DNA from: Aequorivita sp. CIP111184
Lineage (GTDB): Bacteria > Bacteroidota > Bacteroidia > Flavobacteriales > Flavobacteriaceae
Assembly: GCF_900489465.1 (NCBI RefSeq)
Contig: NZ_UEFQ01000013.1
Coordinates: forward strand, 837,955 to 901,954
DNA length: 64,000 bases
Direction of reading: 5' to 3'
This document shows, piece by piece, positions 15,720-24,333 of this stretch. The position numbers were made by a program, and so were the translations under genes. The notes under the pieces were generated by a model that was given only the letters and a program-made list of their open reading frames with translations, was not told the origin of the DNA and ran no database searches. Within the stretch, counting starts at the first letter, position 1; the number at the start of each line of letters is the position of its first letter.

Positions 15720-17519
15720 ATGTCGTCACACTACGAAGCACCTATAAGAGAGCCGTTAGTTCTGGGAGAAAAGTCCTATCATGACATCAGTGTAGATGTA
15801 GGAGCTCCAGTTTTAGGAAAGGCCAATAAATCTTGGTGGATTGTTTTTACCATTGCCCTTGTCGCATTTTTGTGGGGATTGGGTTGTATCATTTATACAG
15901 TCTCAACCGGAATCGGGGTTTGGGGATTGAACAAAACCATTGGATGGGCTTGGGATATCACAAACTTTGTATGGTGGGTAGGTATTGGACACGCCGGAAC
16001 ACTTATTTCTGCGGTATTATTACTTTTCCGTCAGAAATGGAGAATGGCCGTTAACCGTTCTGCGGAAGCGATGACTATTTTCGCTGTAGTACAAGCAGGA
16101 TTGTTTCCTATTATCCACATGGGACGTCCTTGGTTGGCATATTGGGTACTTCCAATTCCAAACCAGTTCGGATCGCTTTGGGTAAACTTCAACTCACCGC
16201 TACTTTGGGATGTGTTCGCAATTTCAACATACCTTTCTGTATCGCTGGTTTTCTGGTGGACAGGATTGCTACCTGATTTTGCTATGATTCGCGACAGAAC
16301 AACAAGTCCATTTCAGAAAAAAATGTACGGAATCCTTAGTTTTGGATGGAGCGGTCGTGTGAAAGACTGGCAACGTTTTGAAGAAGTTTCACTTGTTTTG
16401 GCAGGTTTGGCTACGCCTTTGGTACTTTCTGTACACACAATTGTATCCTTTGACTTTGCTACTTCGGTAGTTCCGGGATGGCACAGTACCATTTTCCCTC
16501 CTTACTTTGTGGCGGGTGCAATCTTTTCTGGATTTGCAATGGTGCAAACGCTACTTATTATTATGCGTAAAGTATCAAACCTTGAAGCTTATATAACCGT
16601 GCTTCATATTGAATATATGAATAAGGTAATATTGCTGACTGGAGGTATTGTAACAGTTGCATATCTTACTGAATATTTCATTGGTTGGTACTCTGGTGTA
16701 CCATATGAAAACTATACATACCTTTCTTTTGGTGCGGCAACCGGACCATACTGGTGGGCGTTTTGGGCCTTGATTATCTGTAACCTTATTGTCCCCCTTT
16801 CTCTTTGGGTTAAATCCTTAAGAAGAAATATTATGTGGACTTTCTTTGTTGCACTTATAATTAACATCGGGATGTGGTTTGAGCGTTTTGATATAATTGT
16901 AGTGGATTTAAGTAAAGACAGATTGACTTCTTCTTGGACCATGTTCCAGCCTACATTTGTAGATATCGGAACGTTTATGGGAACTATTGGATTCTTCTTT
17001 GTGCTTTTTCTTCTTTATGCTCGTACATTCCCAGTAATTGCGCAGGCAGAAGTAAAAACAATTTTGAAATCTTCTGGAGAATCTTTTAAAAGATTGCGTG
17101 CTCAACACGGTGATGACCATAGTCACCTACAAACTGTAGAGGAGTATCCAGCAGATGCTGGCCCTTCAGCTAATGTGGAAGGAAAGCATTTTGATAGCGC
17201 TTTTGATGAGACGAATGAAGATGTAGAAAATAATGATATTAATTTTGAAGCTAATCGAGGTAAAATAGACAACCTGCTTTCCAGTGTTGGTACATTCGAT
17301 CCTGCCCTTCAAAAACAAGACAATTTGAAAAAAATTAATGGAGTTGGACCGGTTATGGAACAAAAACTTCACCAATTGGGAATTTTCACTTTTGAACAGG
17401 TGAGTAGAATGACCGATCGCGAATATGATTTATTAGACGAGATAATTAGTGATTTCCCAGGAAGAGCTAAACGCGACGATTGGGCAGGACAGGCACTAAT
17501 GCTAAAAAACAACAACTAG
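15720..17519 (+). CDS. actC: Alternative complex III subunit ActC (NrfD-like) with helix-hairpin-helix C-terminal extension
   Basis: 599 residues. Residues about 35-450 are a ten-helix NrfD/PsrC-type integral membrane quinol-binding subunit (for example WWVGIGHAGTLISAVLLLF, FPIIHMGRPWLAYW). From about 455 the chain becomes hydrophilic and acidic, with a His-rich stretch (QHGDDHSHLQ). It ends in a compact domain at about 535-599: LKKINGVGPVMEQKLHQLGI, FTFEQVSRMTDREYDLLDEI, then RAKRDDWAGQALML. That is the helix-hairpin-helix module (KxIxGVGPxxxxxL) otherwise seen as a tail on ribosomal protein L21 and NADH dehydrogenase subunits. The membrane part is certain; the role of the tail is unknown. 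The stop is two bases before actD. Confidence 0.93.
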   Translation: MSSHYEAPIREPLVLGEKSYHDISVDVGAPVLGKANKSWWIVFTIALVAFLWGLGCIIYTVSTGIGVWGLNKTIGWAWDITNFVWWVGIGHAGTLISAVLLLFRQKWRMAVNRSAEAMTIFAVVQAGLFPIIHMGRPWLAYWVLPIPNQFGSLWVNFNSPLLWDVFAISTYLSVSLVFWWTGLLPDFAMIRDRTTSPFQKKMYGILSFGWSGRVKDWQRFEEVSLVLAGLATPLVLSVHTIVSFDFATSVVPGWHSTIFPPYFVAGAIFSGFAMVQTLLIIMRKVSNLEAYITVLHIEYMNKVILLTGGIVTVAYLTEYFIGWYSGVPYENYTYLSFGAATGPYWWAFWALIICNLIVPLSLWVKSLRRNIMWTFFVALIINIGMWFERFDIIVVDLSKDRLTSSWTMFQPTFVDIGTFMGTIGFFFVLFLLYARTFPVIAQAEVKTILKSSGESFKRLRAQHGDDHSHLQTVEEYPADAGPSANVEGKHFDSAFDETNEDVENNDINFEANRGKIDNLLSSVGTFDPALQKQDNLKKINGVGPVMEQKLHQLGIFTFEQVSRMTDREYDLLDEIISDFPGRAKRDDWAGQALMLKNNN

Positions 17520-17521
17520 TT

Positions 17522-18058
17522 ATGGCTTCAAAAAAGATACACGCTATTTATACAGATGATGACCTGTTGTTGCAGGCCGTTAAGCAGACCCGTGAAGCAA
17601 ATTATCATATATCTGAAGTTTTCACGCCTTTCCCAGTACATGGTTTGGACCATGCTGTGGGATTAGCGCCAACACGTATTGCCATCACTTCATTCATCTA
17701 TGGATTAATAGGTTTAAGTGTTGCCGTGTTGATGATGAATTATATGATGATTCAAGATTGGCCTCAAAATATTGGGGGTAAGCCAAGTTTCACATACTAT
17801 CAAAATATGCCGGCATTCATTCCTATCATGTTTGAGCTTACCGTATTTTTTGCAGCTCACTTGATGGTTGTAACATTTTATATGAGAAGTAAGATTTGGC
17901 CTTTTAAAAAAGCTGAAAATCCTGATGTTCGTACAACAGATGACCATTTTTTAGTGGAAATAGATGTAGAGAACCACGATGTTGAAAAGCTTACTAAATT
18001 TTTATATGATACGGGCGCATCGGAGATTAGTTTAATTGAAAACGAGCAAGACCATTAA
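17522..18058 (+). CDS. actD: Alternative complex III subunit ActD (DUF3341)
   Basis: 178 residues from the ATG at 17522, two bases after the actC stop; an upstream in-frame ATG at 17480 lies inside actC and is not used. The N-terminal ferredoxin-like segment (IHAIYTDDDLLLQAVKQTRE) is followed by the family signature FTPFPVHGLDHAVGL. Two transmembrane helices follow (about 60-82 and 98-120), then a C-terminal regulatory-looking domain. ActD is a two-helix accessory membrane subunit of the complex with a domain on the cytoplasmic face; it binds no haem. Confidence 0.93.
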   Translation: MASKKIHAIYTDDDLLLQAVKQTREANYHISEVFTPFPVHGLDHAVGLAPTRIAITSFIYGLIGLSVAVLMMNYMMIQDWPQNIGGKPSFTYYQNMPAFIPIMFELTVFFAAHLMVVTFYMRSKIWPFKKAENPDVRTTDDHFLVEIDVENHDVEKLTKFLYDTGASEISLIENEQDH

Positions 18059-18059
18059 T

Positions 18060-18722
18060 ATGAAGACACTTATAAACATAGGAATTGCCATTATTGCATC
18101 TGCAACCTTGGTTTCTTGTTTTAACGATAAAAAACCGAACTATCAGTATTTTCCAAACATGTATGCCCCAGTAGGCTATGAAACTTATGGAGAGTATGGT
18201 GTATTCCCAAATCAACAGGAAGCAATGACTCCGCCTGAGCATACCGTGCCACGTGGATTTACACCTTATGATTATGAAAATACTACTCAAGGATTGGAAC
18301 TTGCGAAAGCAGAGTTAAAAAATCCTTACGAAGTAACTGAAAAAAATTTAGCGGTAGGTAATCAATTATATACTATATATTGTGCCGTATGTCATGGAGA
18401 CAAAGGTGATGGGAAAGGAATATTGGCAACACGCGAAAAGTTTTTGGGGATTCCTAGTTATGCAGATCCAGGACGTAATATTGTGCCAGGAGGTATATAT
18501 CATGTAGAAAACTATGGACTAAATGCAATGGGCTCGTATGCTTCACAAACCAATGAAAAGGAAAGATGGCAAATTGCTATGCATGTAATGGATCTTAAAG
18601 CAGCACTTAACGGAGAACCAAGTTTTTTGGAAACTAACCAAGCTGGCGCAAAAACAGATACTACAAAAGTTGAAATGGAGCCCGCAGGAGGTAATACTGC
18701 TTCAGAATTGGAACCTAAATAA
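18060..18722 (+). CDS. actE: Alternative complex III subunit ActE, monohaem cytochrome c lipoprotein
   Basis: 220 residues from the ATG at 18060. The signal ends in a lipobox (ATLVSCFND), indicating a lipid-anchored periplasmic protein. The single haem motif CAVCHG is at about residue 107, in the context QLYTIYCAVCHGDKGDGKG, and an axial methionine probably comes from LNAMGSY. In alternative complex III, ActE is the monohaem subunit that hands electrons onward to the oxidase. The C-terminal 30 residues are Thr/Glu/Pro-rich and probably disordered. Confidence 0.92.
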   Translation: MKTLINIGIAIIASATLVSCFNDKKPNYQYFPNMYAPVGYETYGEYGVFPNQQEAMTPPEHTVPRGFTPYDYENTTQGLELAKAELKNPYEVTEKNLAVGNQLYTIYCAVCHGDKGDGKGILATREKFLGIPSYADPGRNIVPGGIYHVENYGLNAMGSYASQTNEKERWQIAMHVMDLKAALNGEPSFLETNQAGAKTDTTKVEMEPAGGNTASELEPK

Positions 18723-18748
18723 AGATTTAAAAGAGAATAGCTAAAGAT

Positions 18749-20125
18749 ATGTACACGCTACCAAGAAATTTAAAACTGTTTTCTATTGTTCTTATAGTCC
18801 TAGGGCTTGCAGGAATAATCTTCGGGTTTTTAACCACACCGAAAACTATAGACGATGTAAAAGAGATAATGGCCGAACAAGAAGGTCATCACGGCGAAGA
18901 ACATGCTGTTGTAACCCACGGTGAAGAGAATACTGCAAATTTTGTGGATGAAGCTCGTGGACAAGAAGGATATTCTGATGCAGCCATGGAGCATGCAACA
19001 GATTTAAAACCTGAAGGTCATGGAGTAGCTTCTCACGAAGAACATGTACTGCACCAATTACAAACACGACCTTGGTCCGCAACCTTTGTTGCTGCATTTT
19101 TCTTTATGATGATTGCTTTGGGGGCTTTGGTTTTTTACGCTATTCAATATGCTTCGTCTGCAGGATGGTCTCCAGTTCTTTATAGAATTATAGAAGGTAT
19201 TACCTCCTATTTGTTGCCCGGCTCTGTAATAGTATTTTTAATAGTAGTTTTTGCTGGAACACATTTTTATCCTTGGCAAAATCACGAATTGGTGGCTGAT
19301 GATAAAATTCTTCAGGGTAAAGCTGGCTATTTAAATTTTCCATTCTTTTTAATACGAGCTGTTATCTATATTCTGGGTTGGAACTTGTACCGCTATTTTT
19401 CAAGAAAAAACTCATTGGCACAAGCAGAAGCAAATAATTATGAACCTCACAGAAAAAACTTTAAGGCGTCTGTGTTCTTCTTGATTTTCTTCCTTCTTAC
19501 TGAAGCTACTATGTCTTGGGATTGGTTTATGTCCATGACGCCGCACTGGTACAGCACACTATTTGCTTGGTATATTTTTGCAAGTATGTTTGTTTCAGCA
19601 ATTACCGTAATTGCTCTCGTTACCATTCACTTAAAGAACATGGGGCTGGTACCTTTTGTGAGTGATAAGCACTTGCACGATTTGGCAAAATTTATGTTTG
19701 CTTTCAGTATTTTCTGGACCTATTTATGGTTCGGTCAATTTATGTTAATTTGGTACGCAAACATTCCAGAAGAAGTAACATATTTTATCATTAGAATACA
19801 AGAATATAAAGTGTTGTTTTTCGGAATGCTTATCCTTAATTTTGTAATGCCAATTTTAGTGTTGATGAATAGCGACTATAAGAGAATTCCTTGGTTCGTT
19901 GTTATAGCAGCCGTATTTATTTTGGTAGGACACTATATAGACATTTTCCTTTTGGTAATGCCATCAACGGTGGGTCACAATTGGAGTTTTGGAATTCCGG
20001 AAATAGCAGCGTTTTTGTTCTTTATGGGATTGTTTATTTTTATTGTTGGAACAGGACTCGGCAAAGTTTCTTTAAGGCCGAAAAATGATCCGTATATTAA
20101 AGAAAGTGAAAACTACCATTTTTAA
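18749..20125 (+). CDS. actF: Alternative complex III subunit ActF (NrfD-like membrane subunit)
   Basis: 458 residues with about ten transmembrane helices, homologous to ActC. Between helix 1 (about 9-28) and helix 2 (about 110-130) lies an unusual hydrophilic, His/Glu-rich loop of about 80 residues (EGHHGEEHAVVTHGEEN and EGHGVASHEEHVLHQL). Later motifs such as EATMSWDWFMSMTPHWYST are characteristic of the quinol:cytochrome c oxidoreductase family. With ActC it builds the membrane core. It is followed after 28 bases by the oxidase subunit II gene. Confidence 0.92.
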   Translation: MYTLPRNLKLFSIVLIVLGLAGIIFGFLTTPKTIDDVKEIMAEQEGHHGEEHAVVTHGEENTANFVDEARGQEGYSDAAMEHATDLKPEGHGVASHEEHVLHQLQTRPWSATFVAAFFFMMIALGALVFYAIQYASSAGWSPVLYRIIEGITSYLLPGSVIVFLIVVFAGTHFYPWQNHELVADDKILQGKAGYLNFPFFLIRAVIYILGWNLYRYFSRKNSLAQAEANNYEPHRKNFKASVFFLIFFLLTEATMSWDWFMSMTPHWYSTLFAWYIFASMFVSAITVIALVTIHLKNMGLVPFVSDKHLHDLAKFMFAFSIFWTYLWFGQFMLIWYANIPEEVTYFIIRIQEYKVLFFGMLILNFVMPILVLMNSDYKRIPWFVVIAAVFILVGHYIDIFLLVMPSTVGHNWSFGIPEIAAFLFFMGLFIFIVGTGLGKVSLRPKNDPYIKESENYHF

Positions 20126-20153
20126 TCATTTAGTTTAAAGAAGATATTATAAG

Positions 20154-21215
20154 ATGACCGCATTTTTAGTTATACTAGTAATCATCCTTTTTGGAATTTC
20201 TGTTTGGCAAATGAACAGAATATTCCAACTGGCAAAGGTTAAGCCATCAACACATTCTGAAATAGCATCAGATAAGGACAATAACATGAACGGTTATTTG
20301 ATGATGGGCTTTCTCGCCTTTATGTATATTTTAACGATTGTTACTTTCTGGCTTTGGGGAGATGTTCTTTTACCCGAATCAGGATCAGAGCATGGAGCCA
20401 GAATAGATAATCTGATGTTAATTTCGATGATTGTTATTTTCTTCGTCGGAATTCTTACGCAGTGGTTGTTGCACTATTTTGCCTTTGTTTACAGAGGAAA
20501 TAAAACCAAAAGAGCAACTTTCTATGCAGATAATGATAAGTTGGAATTTATTTGGACTATTATTCCTGTAATTGTTCTGGCAGGGCTTATTATTTATGGC
20601 CTTTTTACTTGGACAGATATTATGAACGTTGATAAGGACGATGACCCTCTGGTTGTTGAACTTTATGCACAGCAGTTTAACTGGAAGGCACGCTACGGCG
20701 GAAACGACAATACACTCGGGGAAGCGAATGTTCGTTTAATTGAAGGTATTAACCAATTAGGAGTTGACCCTGCAGATCCGAACGGACAGGATGACAAAGT
20801 AGTTACTGAATTACATTTGCCTGTAGGTAGAAAGGTTTTATTCAAAATGCGCTCACAAGATGTTCTTCACTCAGCATTTATGCCACACTTTAGAGCACAG
20901 ATGAATTGTGTTCCAGGAATGATTACTCAATTTGCTTTTACCCCCACAATAACTACTGTAGAAATGAGGCAAAATGATAAAGTAGTTGAAAAAGTGGCGC
21001 GAATAAATAAAATTAGAACCGATAAAAATATTGCACTTACTGCCGCGGGTCAAGAAACTTTAGACCCGTATGAGTTTGATTACTTGCTTCTGTGTAACAA
21101 AATTTGTGGAGTTAGTCACTATAACATGCAGATGAAGATTATAGTAGAATCAGAAGAAGATTATAAAGCCTGGTTGGCAGAACAGCCCACCTTGGCAGAA
21201 CAACTTAGCAAATAA
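20154..21215 (+). CDS. coxB: Cytochrome c oxidase subunit II
   Basis: 353 residues. Three N-terminal hydrophobic segments appear (about 2-20, 45-70 and 90-112), then another near 133-150 (FIWTIIPVIVLAGLIIYGLF, the typical second helix). The periplasmic cupredoxin domain carries the Cu(A) ligands: His in DVLHSAFMPHFR and CNKICGVSHYNMQMKI near residues 312-327. It accepts electrons from cytochrome c and passes them to subunit I. Direct linkage to the act genes indicates an alternative complex III-oxidase supercomplex. No fused cytochrome c domain is seen. Confidence 0.96.
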   Translation: MTAFLVILVIILFGISVWQMNRIFQLAKVKPSTHSEIASDKDNNMNGYLMMGFLAFMYILTIVTFWLWGDVLLPESGSEHGARIDNLMLISMIVIFFVGILTQWLLHYFAFVYRGNKTKRATFYADNDKLEFIWTIIPVIVLAGLIIYGLFTWTDIMNVDKDDDPLVVELYAQQFNWKARYGGNDNTLGEANVRLIEGINQLGVDPADPNGQDDKVVTELHLPVGRKVLFKMRSQDVLHSAFMPHFRAQMNCVPGMITQFAFTPTITTVEMRQNDKVVEKVARINKIRTDKNIALTAAGQETLDPYEFDYLLLCNKICGVSHYNMQMKIIVESEEDYKAWLAEQPTLAEQLSK

Positions 21216-21242
21216 AATAAATAAAATTTAGCTTAAAAAGAT

Positions 21243-23072
21243 ATGTCAGCACACGCACAGGTCCACGCAGTAGAAGATCACCACGACGATCACGGGCATC
21301 ATCATAAAGAAACATTTGTAACTAAATATATCTTTAGCCAAGATCATAAAATGATCTCTAAACAATACCTAATTACAGGTTTGTTCATGGGTATTATTGG
21401 TATATTAATGTCTTTATTGTTCAGGTTACAATTAGCCTGGCCAGACCATAAATTCACTATTTTTGAAATATTCTTGGGAAAATGGGCGCCAGATGGTGTT
21501 ATGGATCCTAGTATTTATCTTGCATTGGTAACAATTCATGGTACCATAATGGTATTCTTTGTATTGACGGCTGGGTTGAGCGGAACATTCAGTAACCTTT
21601 TGATCCCCCTACAAATTGGAGCACGTGATATGGCTTCCGGTTTCTTGAACATGGTTTCTTATTGGCTATTCTTCCTTTCTAGCATAATAATGTTATTTTC
21701 ATTGTTTGTTGAAGCTGGACCAGCATCAGCTGGGTGGACAATTTATCCTCCATTGAGTGCTTTGCCGCAGGCTATCCCTGGTTCGGGTGCAGGTATGACT
21801 CTTTGGTTAACATCTATTGCAATTTTCATTGCTTCGTCATTATTGGGATCACTTAACTATATAGTTACTGTTATAAACCTTCGAACAAAAGGTATGTCCA
21901 TGACGCGTCTGCCATTAACAATTTGGGCCTTTTTCGTAACAGCAATTATTGGTGTTGTTTCTTTTCCAGTATTGTTTTCAGCAGCATTAATGTTAATAAT
22001 GGATAGAAGTTTTGGTACTTCTTTCTTCCTTTCAGATATTTATATTGCTGGTGAAGTATTGCACCATCAAGGTGGTTCTCCAGTATTATTTGAACACCTA
22101 TTTTGGTTCTTAGGCCACCCTGAAGTTTACATTGTAATTCTTCCTGCAATGGGTATTGTTTCTGAAGTAATGGCAACAAACTCCCGAAAACCAATATTTG
22201 GATATCGAGCAATGGTCGCATCCATTCTCGCTATTGCATTCCTTTCAACAATTGTTTGGGGTCACCACATGTTTATTTCAGGGATGAATCCATTCTTGGG
22301 GTCAGTATTTACCTTTACAACATTGTTGATTGCTATTCCTTCAGCAGTAAAAGCTTTTAACTGGATCACGACACTTTGGAAAGGAAATCTGCAGATGAAC
22401 ACTGCAATGTTATTCTCCATAGCTTTTGTTTCTACATTTATTACAGGTGGTTTAACAGGTATTATTCTTGGGGACAGTGCTCTTGATATTAACGTACACG
22501 ATACGTATTTCGTTGTTGCTCACTTCCACTTAGTAATGGGTATTTCTGCACTTTACGGATTGTTAGCAGGAGTTTACCATTGGTTCCCGAAGATGTTCCA
22601 AGGTAGAATGATGAACAAAAAACTTGGTTATATTCACTTTTGGGTAACAGCCATTGGCGCCTACGGAATTTTCTTCCCAATGCACTTTGTCGGTATGGCA
22701 GGTTTGCCACGTAGATATTATACAAATACAAACTTTCCTTATTTTGATGATTTGGCAGATATAAACGTTGTGATGACCATTTTCGCAATAATTACTATTA
22801 GTGTTCAAGTAGTATTTTTATACAACTTTTTCCACTCTATTTTCTACGGAAAAAAAGGTCCGAAAAACCCTTGGAATGCCACAACATTAGAATGGACTTC
22901 CGAAATAAAGCACATCCACGGAAACTGGGATGGTCCTATTCCACACGTGTACCGTTGGTCTTACGATTATAGTAAACTCAATAAAGATGAAACAGATTAC
23001 GTGATTCCTGGACAGGATTTTATTCCCCAGAACGTCCCGCTTCAAGATAATGAAGACGAGATGGACCACTAA
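21243..23072 (+). CDS. coxA: Cytochrome c oxidase subunit I
   Basis: 609 residues with twelve or more transmembrane helices. It has the haem-copper signatures WFLGHPEVYIVILPAMG (Cu(B) His and cross-linked Tyr), HHMFISGM and the haem-ligand stretch HDTYFVVAHFHLVMG. The N-terminus (residues 4-22) is strongly His/Asp-rich (HDDHGHHHK). It reduces O2 to water and pumps protons. It is last gene of the act-cox operon, followed by a strong terminator. Subunits III and IV and assembly factors are encoded 20 kb downstream. Confidence 0.97.
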   Translation: MSAHAQVHAVEDHHDDHGHHHKETFVTKYIFSQDHKMISKQYLITGLFMGIIGILMSLLFRLQLAWPDHKFTIFEIFLGKWAPDGVMDPSIYLALVTIHGTIMVFFVLTAGLSGTFSNLLIPLQIGARDMASGFLNMVSYWLFFLSSIIMLFSLFVEAGPASAGWTIYPPLSALPQAIPGSGAGMTLWLTSIAIFIASSLLGSLNYIVTVINLRTKGMSMTRLPLTIWAFFVTAIIGVVSFPVLFSAALMLIMDRSFGTSFFLSDIYIAGEVLHHQGGSPVLFEHLFWFLGHPEVYIVILPAMGIVSEVMATNSRKPIFGYRAMVASILAIAFLSTIVWGHHMFISGMNPFLGSVFTFTTLLIAIPSAVKAFNWITTLWKGNLQMNTAMLFSIAFVSTFITGGLTGIILGDSALDINVHDTYFVVAHFHLVMGISALYGLLAGVYHWFPKMFQGRMMNKKLGYIHFWVTAIGAYGIFFPMHFVGMAGLPRRYYTNTNFPYFDDLADINVVMTIFAIITISVQVVFLYNFFHSIFYGKKGPKNPWNATTLEWTSEIKHIHGNWDGPIPHVYRWSYDYSKLNKDETDYVIPGQDFIPQNVPLQDNEDEMDH

Positions 23073-23094
23073 TCTTTTTTGAAAACATAAAATT

Positions 23095-23128
23095 AAAAAG
23101 CCTTTCAATTTTGAAAGGCTTTTTTTAT
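23095..23128 (+). terminator. Terminator of the act-cox operon
   Basis: AAAAAGCCTTTCAA pairs with TTGAAAGGCTTTTT, followed by more T residues, 23 bases after the coxA stop. Confidence 0.85.
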
Positions 23129-23139
23129 GCAAAGAAATC

Positions 23140-23184
23140 CGTAGTACTACGTAGTAAAATTTTCGACACTTTGCATTATCTTTA
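23140..23184 (+). promoter_or_regulatory. Palindrome plus -7-like box without a -33 element
   Basis: CGTAGTACTACG at 23140-23151 is a perfect 12-base palindrome. Twenty-five bases downstream is TATCTTTA (23177-23184), one base off TAnnTTTG, with no TTG at the -33 position. The palindrome would be centred near -46, a placement typical of an activator site. Confidence 0.4.
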
Positions 23185-23190
23185 CACTAT

Positions 23191-23267
23191 TGAGTTAATA
23201 ATATGTAGGAAGTGAGGAATCTACTGTTTATTCAAAAGCCATACTGAAAAGTATGGCTTTGTTTTTT
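23191..23267 (+). ncRNA. Putative short non-coding transcript
   Basis: The segment lies between a palindrome/-7-like promoter and a clear terminator (23235-23267), with no reading frame of note. GTAG at 23205-23208 can pair with CTAC at 23221-23224 ahead of the terminator hairpin. This is inference from promoter-terminator spacing only; the terminator could instead be a second stop for coxA readthrough. Confidence 0.3.
23235..23267 (+). terminator. Rho-independent terminator between coxA and ruvB
   Basis: AAAGCCATAC at 23235-23244 pairs with GTATGGCTTT at 23251-23260 across TGAAAA, then GTTTTTT. It is separate from, and 110 bases beyond, the coxA terminator. Confidence 0.75.
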
Positions 23268-23289
23268 AAAGTAGCTTCCAAAGGATTGC

Positions 23290-23297
23290 TATATTTG
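23290..23297 (+). promoter_or_regulatory. -7 box immediately before ruvB
   Basis: TATATTTG matches TAnnTTTG, but the ruvB ATG is only 5 bases downstream. Transcription from it would give a leaderless or near-leaderless mRNA. Confidence 0.4.
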
Positions 23298-23301
23298 TGT
23301 T

Positions 23302-24324
23302 ATGAACGAACACCTCGATCCCACCGGAGAAAACCTCTCGCCACAGGAACTGGATATTGAAAAAAAACTCCGTCCTCTCAGTTTTGAGGATTTTACGGGA
23401 CAGGATCAGGCTTTGGAAAATCTTCAAATCTTTGTGCAGGCAGCAAATTTGCGTAGTGAAGCATTGGATCACACTTTGTTTCACGGACCTCCTGGGTTGG
23501 GAAAAACAACCCTTGCATATATTCTTGCAAACGAGCTTAATGTAAATATTAGAGTTACTTCGGGACCAGTTCTAGACAAACCGGGAGATCTTGCTGGATT
23601 ACTTACTAACCTTGAAGAGCGAGATGTTTTGTTTATTGACGAAATCCACCGATTGAGCCCAATTGTTGAAGAATACCTGTATTCTGCAATGGAAGATTAT
23701 AAAATTGACATTATGATTGAATCTGGACCAAATGCACGTTCGGTTCAAATAAATTTAAACCCTTTTACGCTCATCGGCGCTACTACACGTTCTGGTTTAT
23801 TAACCGCACCTATGCGTGCTAGATTCGGAATTTCTTCCAGATTACAATATTACACCACAGAATTACTGACCACAATTTTGCAACGTAGTGCAGGTATATT
23901 AAACGTGCCTATTTCAATGGAAGCCGCAATTGAAATTGCTGGACGAAGTAGGGGAACACCCCGAATTGCAAATGCACTTTTACGCAGAATCCGTGATTTT
24001 GCTCAAATAAAAGGAAATGGTAAAATTGATGTCCAAATTGCAAAATTTGGGTTAGACGCTTTACACGTTGACGCCCATGGCTTAGATGAAATGGATAACA
24101 GAATTCTATTAACAATAATTGAAAAGTTCAAAGGTGGCCCCGTTGGAATCTCTACAATAGCTACGGCGGTTTCTGAAAGTCCCGAAACCATTGAGGAAGT
24201 TTATGAGCCATTTTTGATTCAACAAGGATTTATTATGCGTACGCCTCGTGGCCGTGAAGTAACAGAAGCTGCCTACAAACATCTTGGCAAGTTAAAAGGC
24301 CCTTCCCAAGGCGGATTGTTTTAA
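23302..24324 (+). CDS. ruvB: Holliday junction branch-migration ATPase RuvB
   Basis: 340 residues, the usual size. The N-terminus ([20 protein letters not shown], then [12 protein letters not shown]) is the normal RuvB start, which supports the ATG at 23302. Walker A is GPPGLGKTT (about residue 62), Walker [10 protein letters not shown] (about 113), sensor 1 IGATTRSG, and the arginine finger lies in [10 protein letters not shown]-terminal winged helix ([17 protein letters not shown]) binds DNA. With RuvA, encoded at 29046, it drives branch migration of recombination intermediates. Confidence 0.97.
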   Translation: MNEHLDPTGENLSPQELDIEKKLRPLSFEDFTGQDQALENLQIFVQAANLRSEALDHTLFHGPPGLGKTTLAYILANELNVNIRVTSGPVLDKPGDLAGLLTNLEERDVLFIDEIHRLSPIVEEYLYSAMEDYKIDIMIESGPNARSVQINLNPFTLIGATTRSGLLTAPMRARFGISSRLQYYTTELLTTILQRSAGILNVPISMEAAIEIAGRSRGTPRIANALLRRIRDFAQIKGNGKIDVQIAKFGLDALHVDAHGLDEMDNRILLTIIEKFKGGPVGISTIATAVSESPETIEEVYEPFLIQQGFIMRTPRGREVTEAAYKHLGKLKGPSQGGLF

Positions 24325-24333
24325 AATAATACT

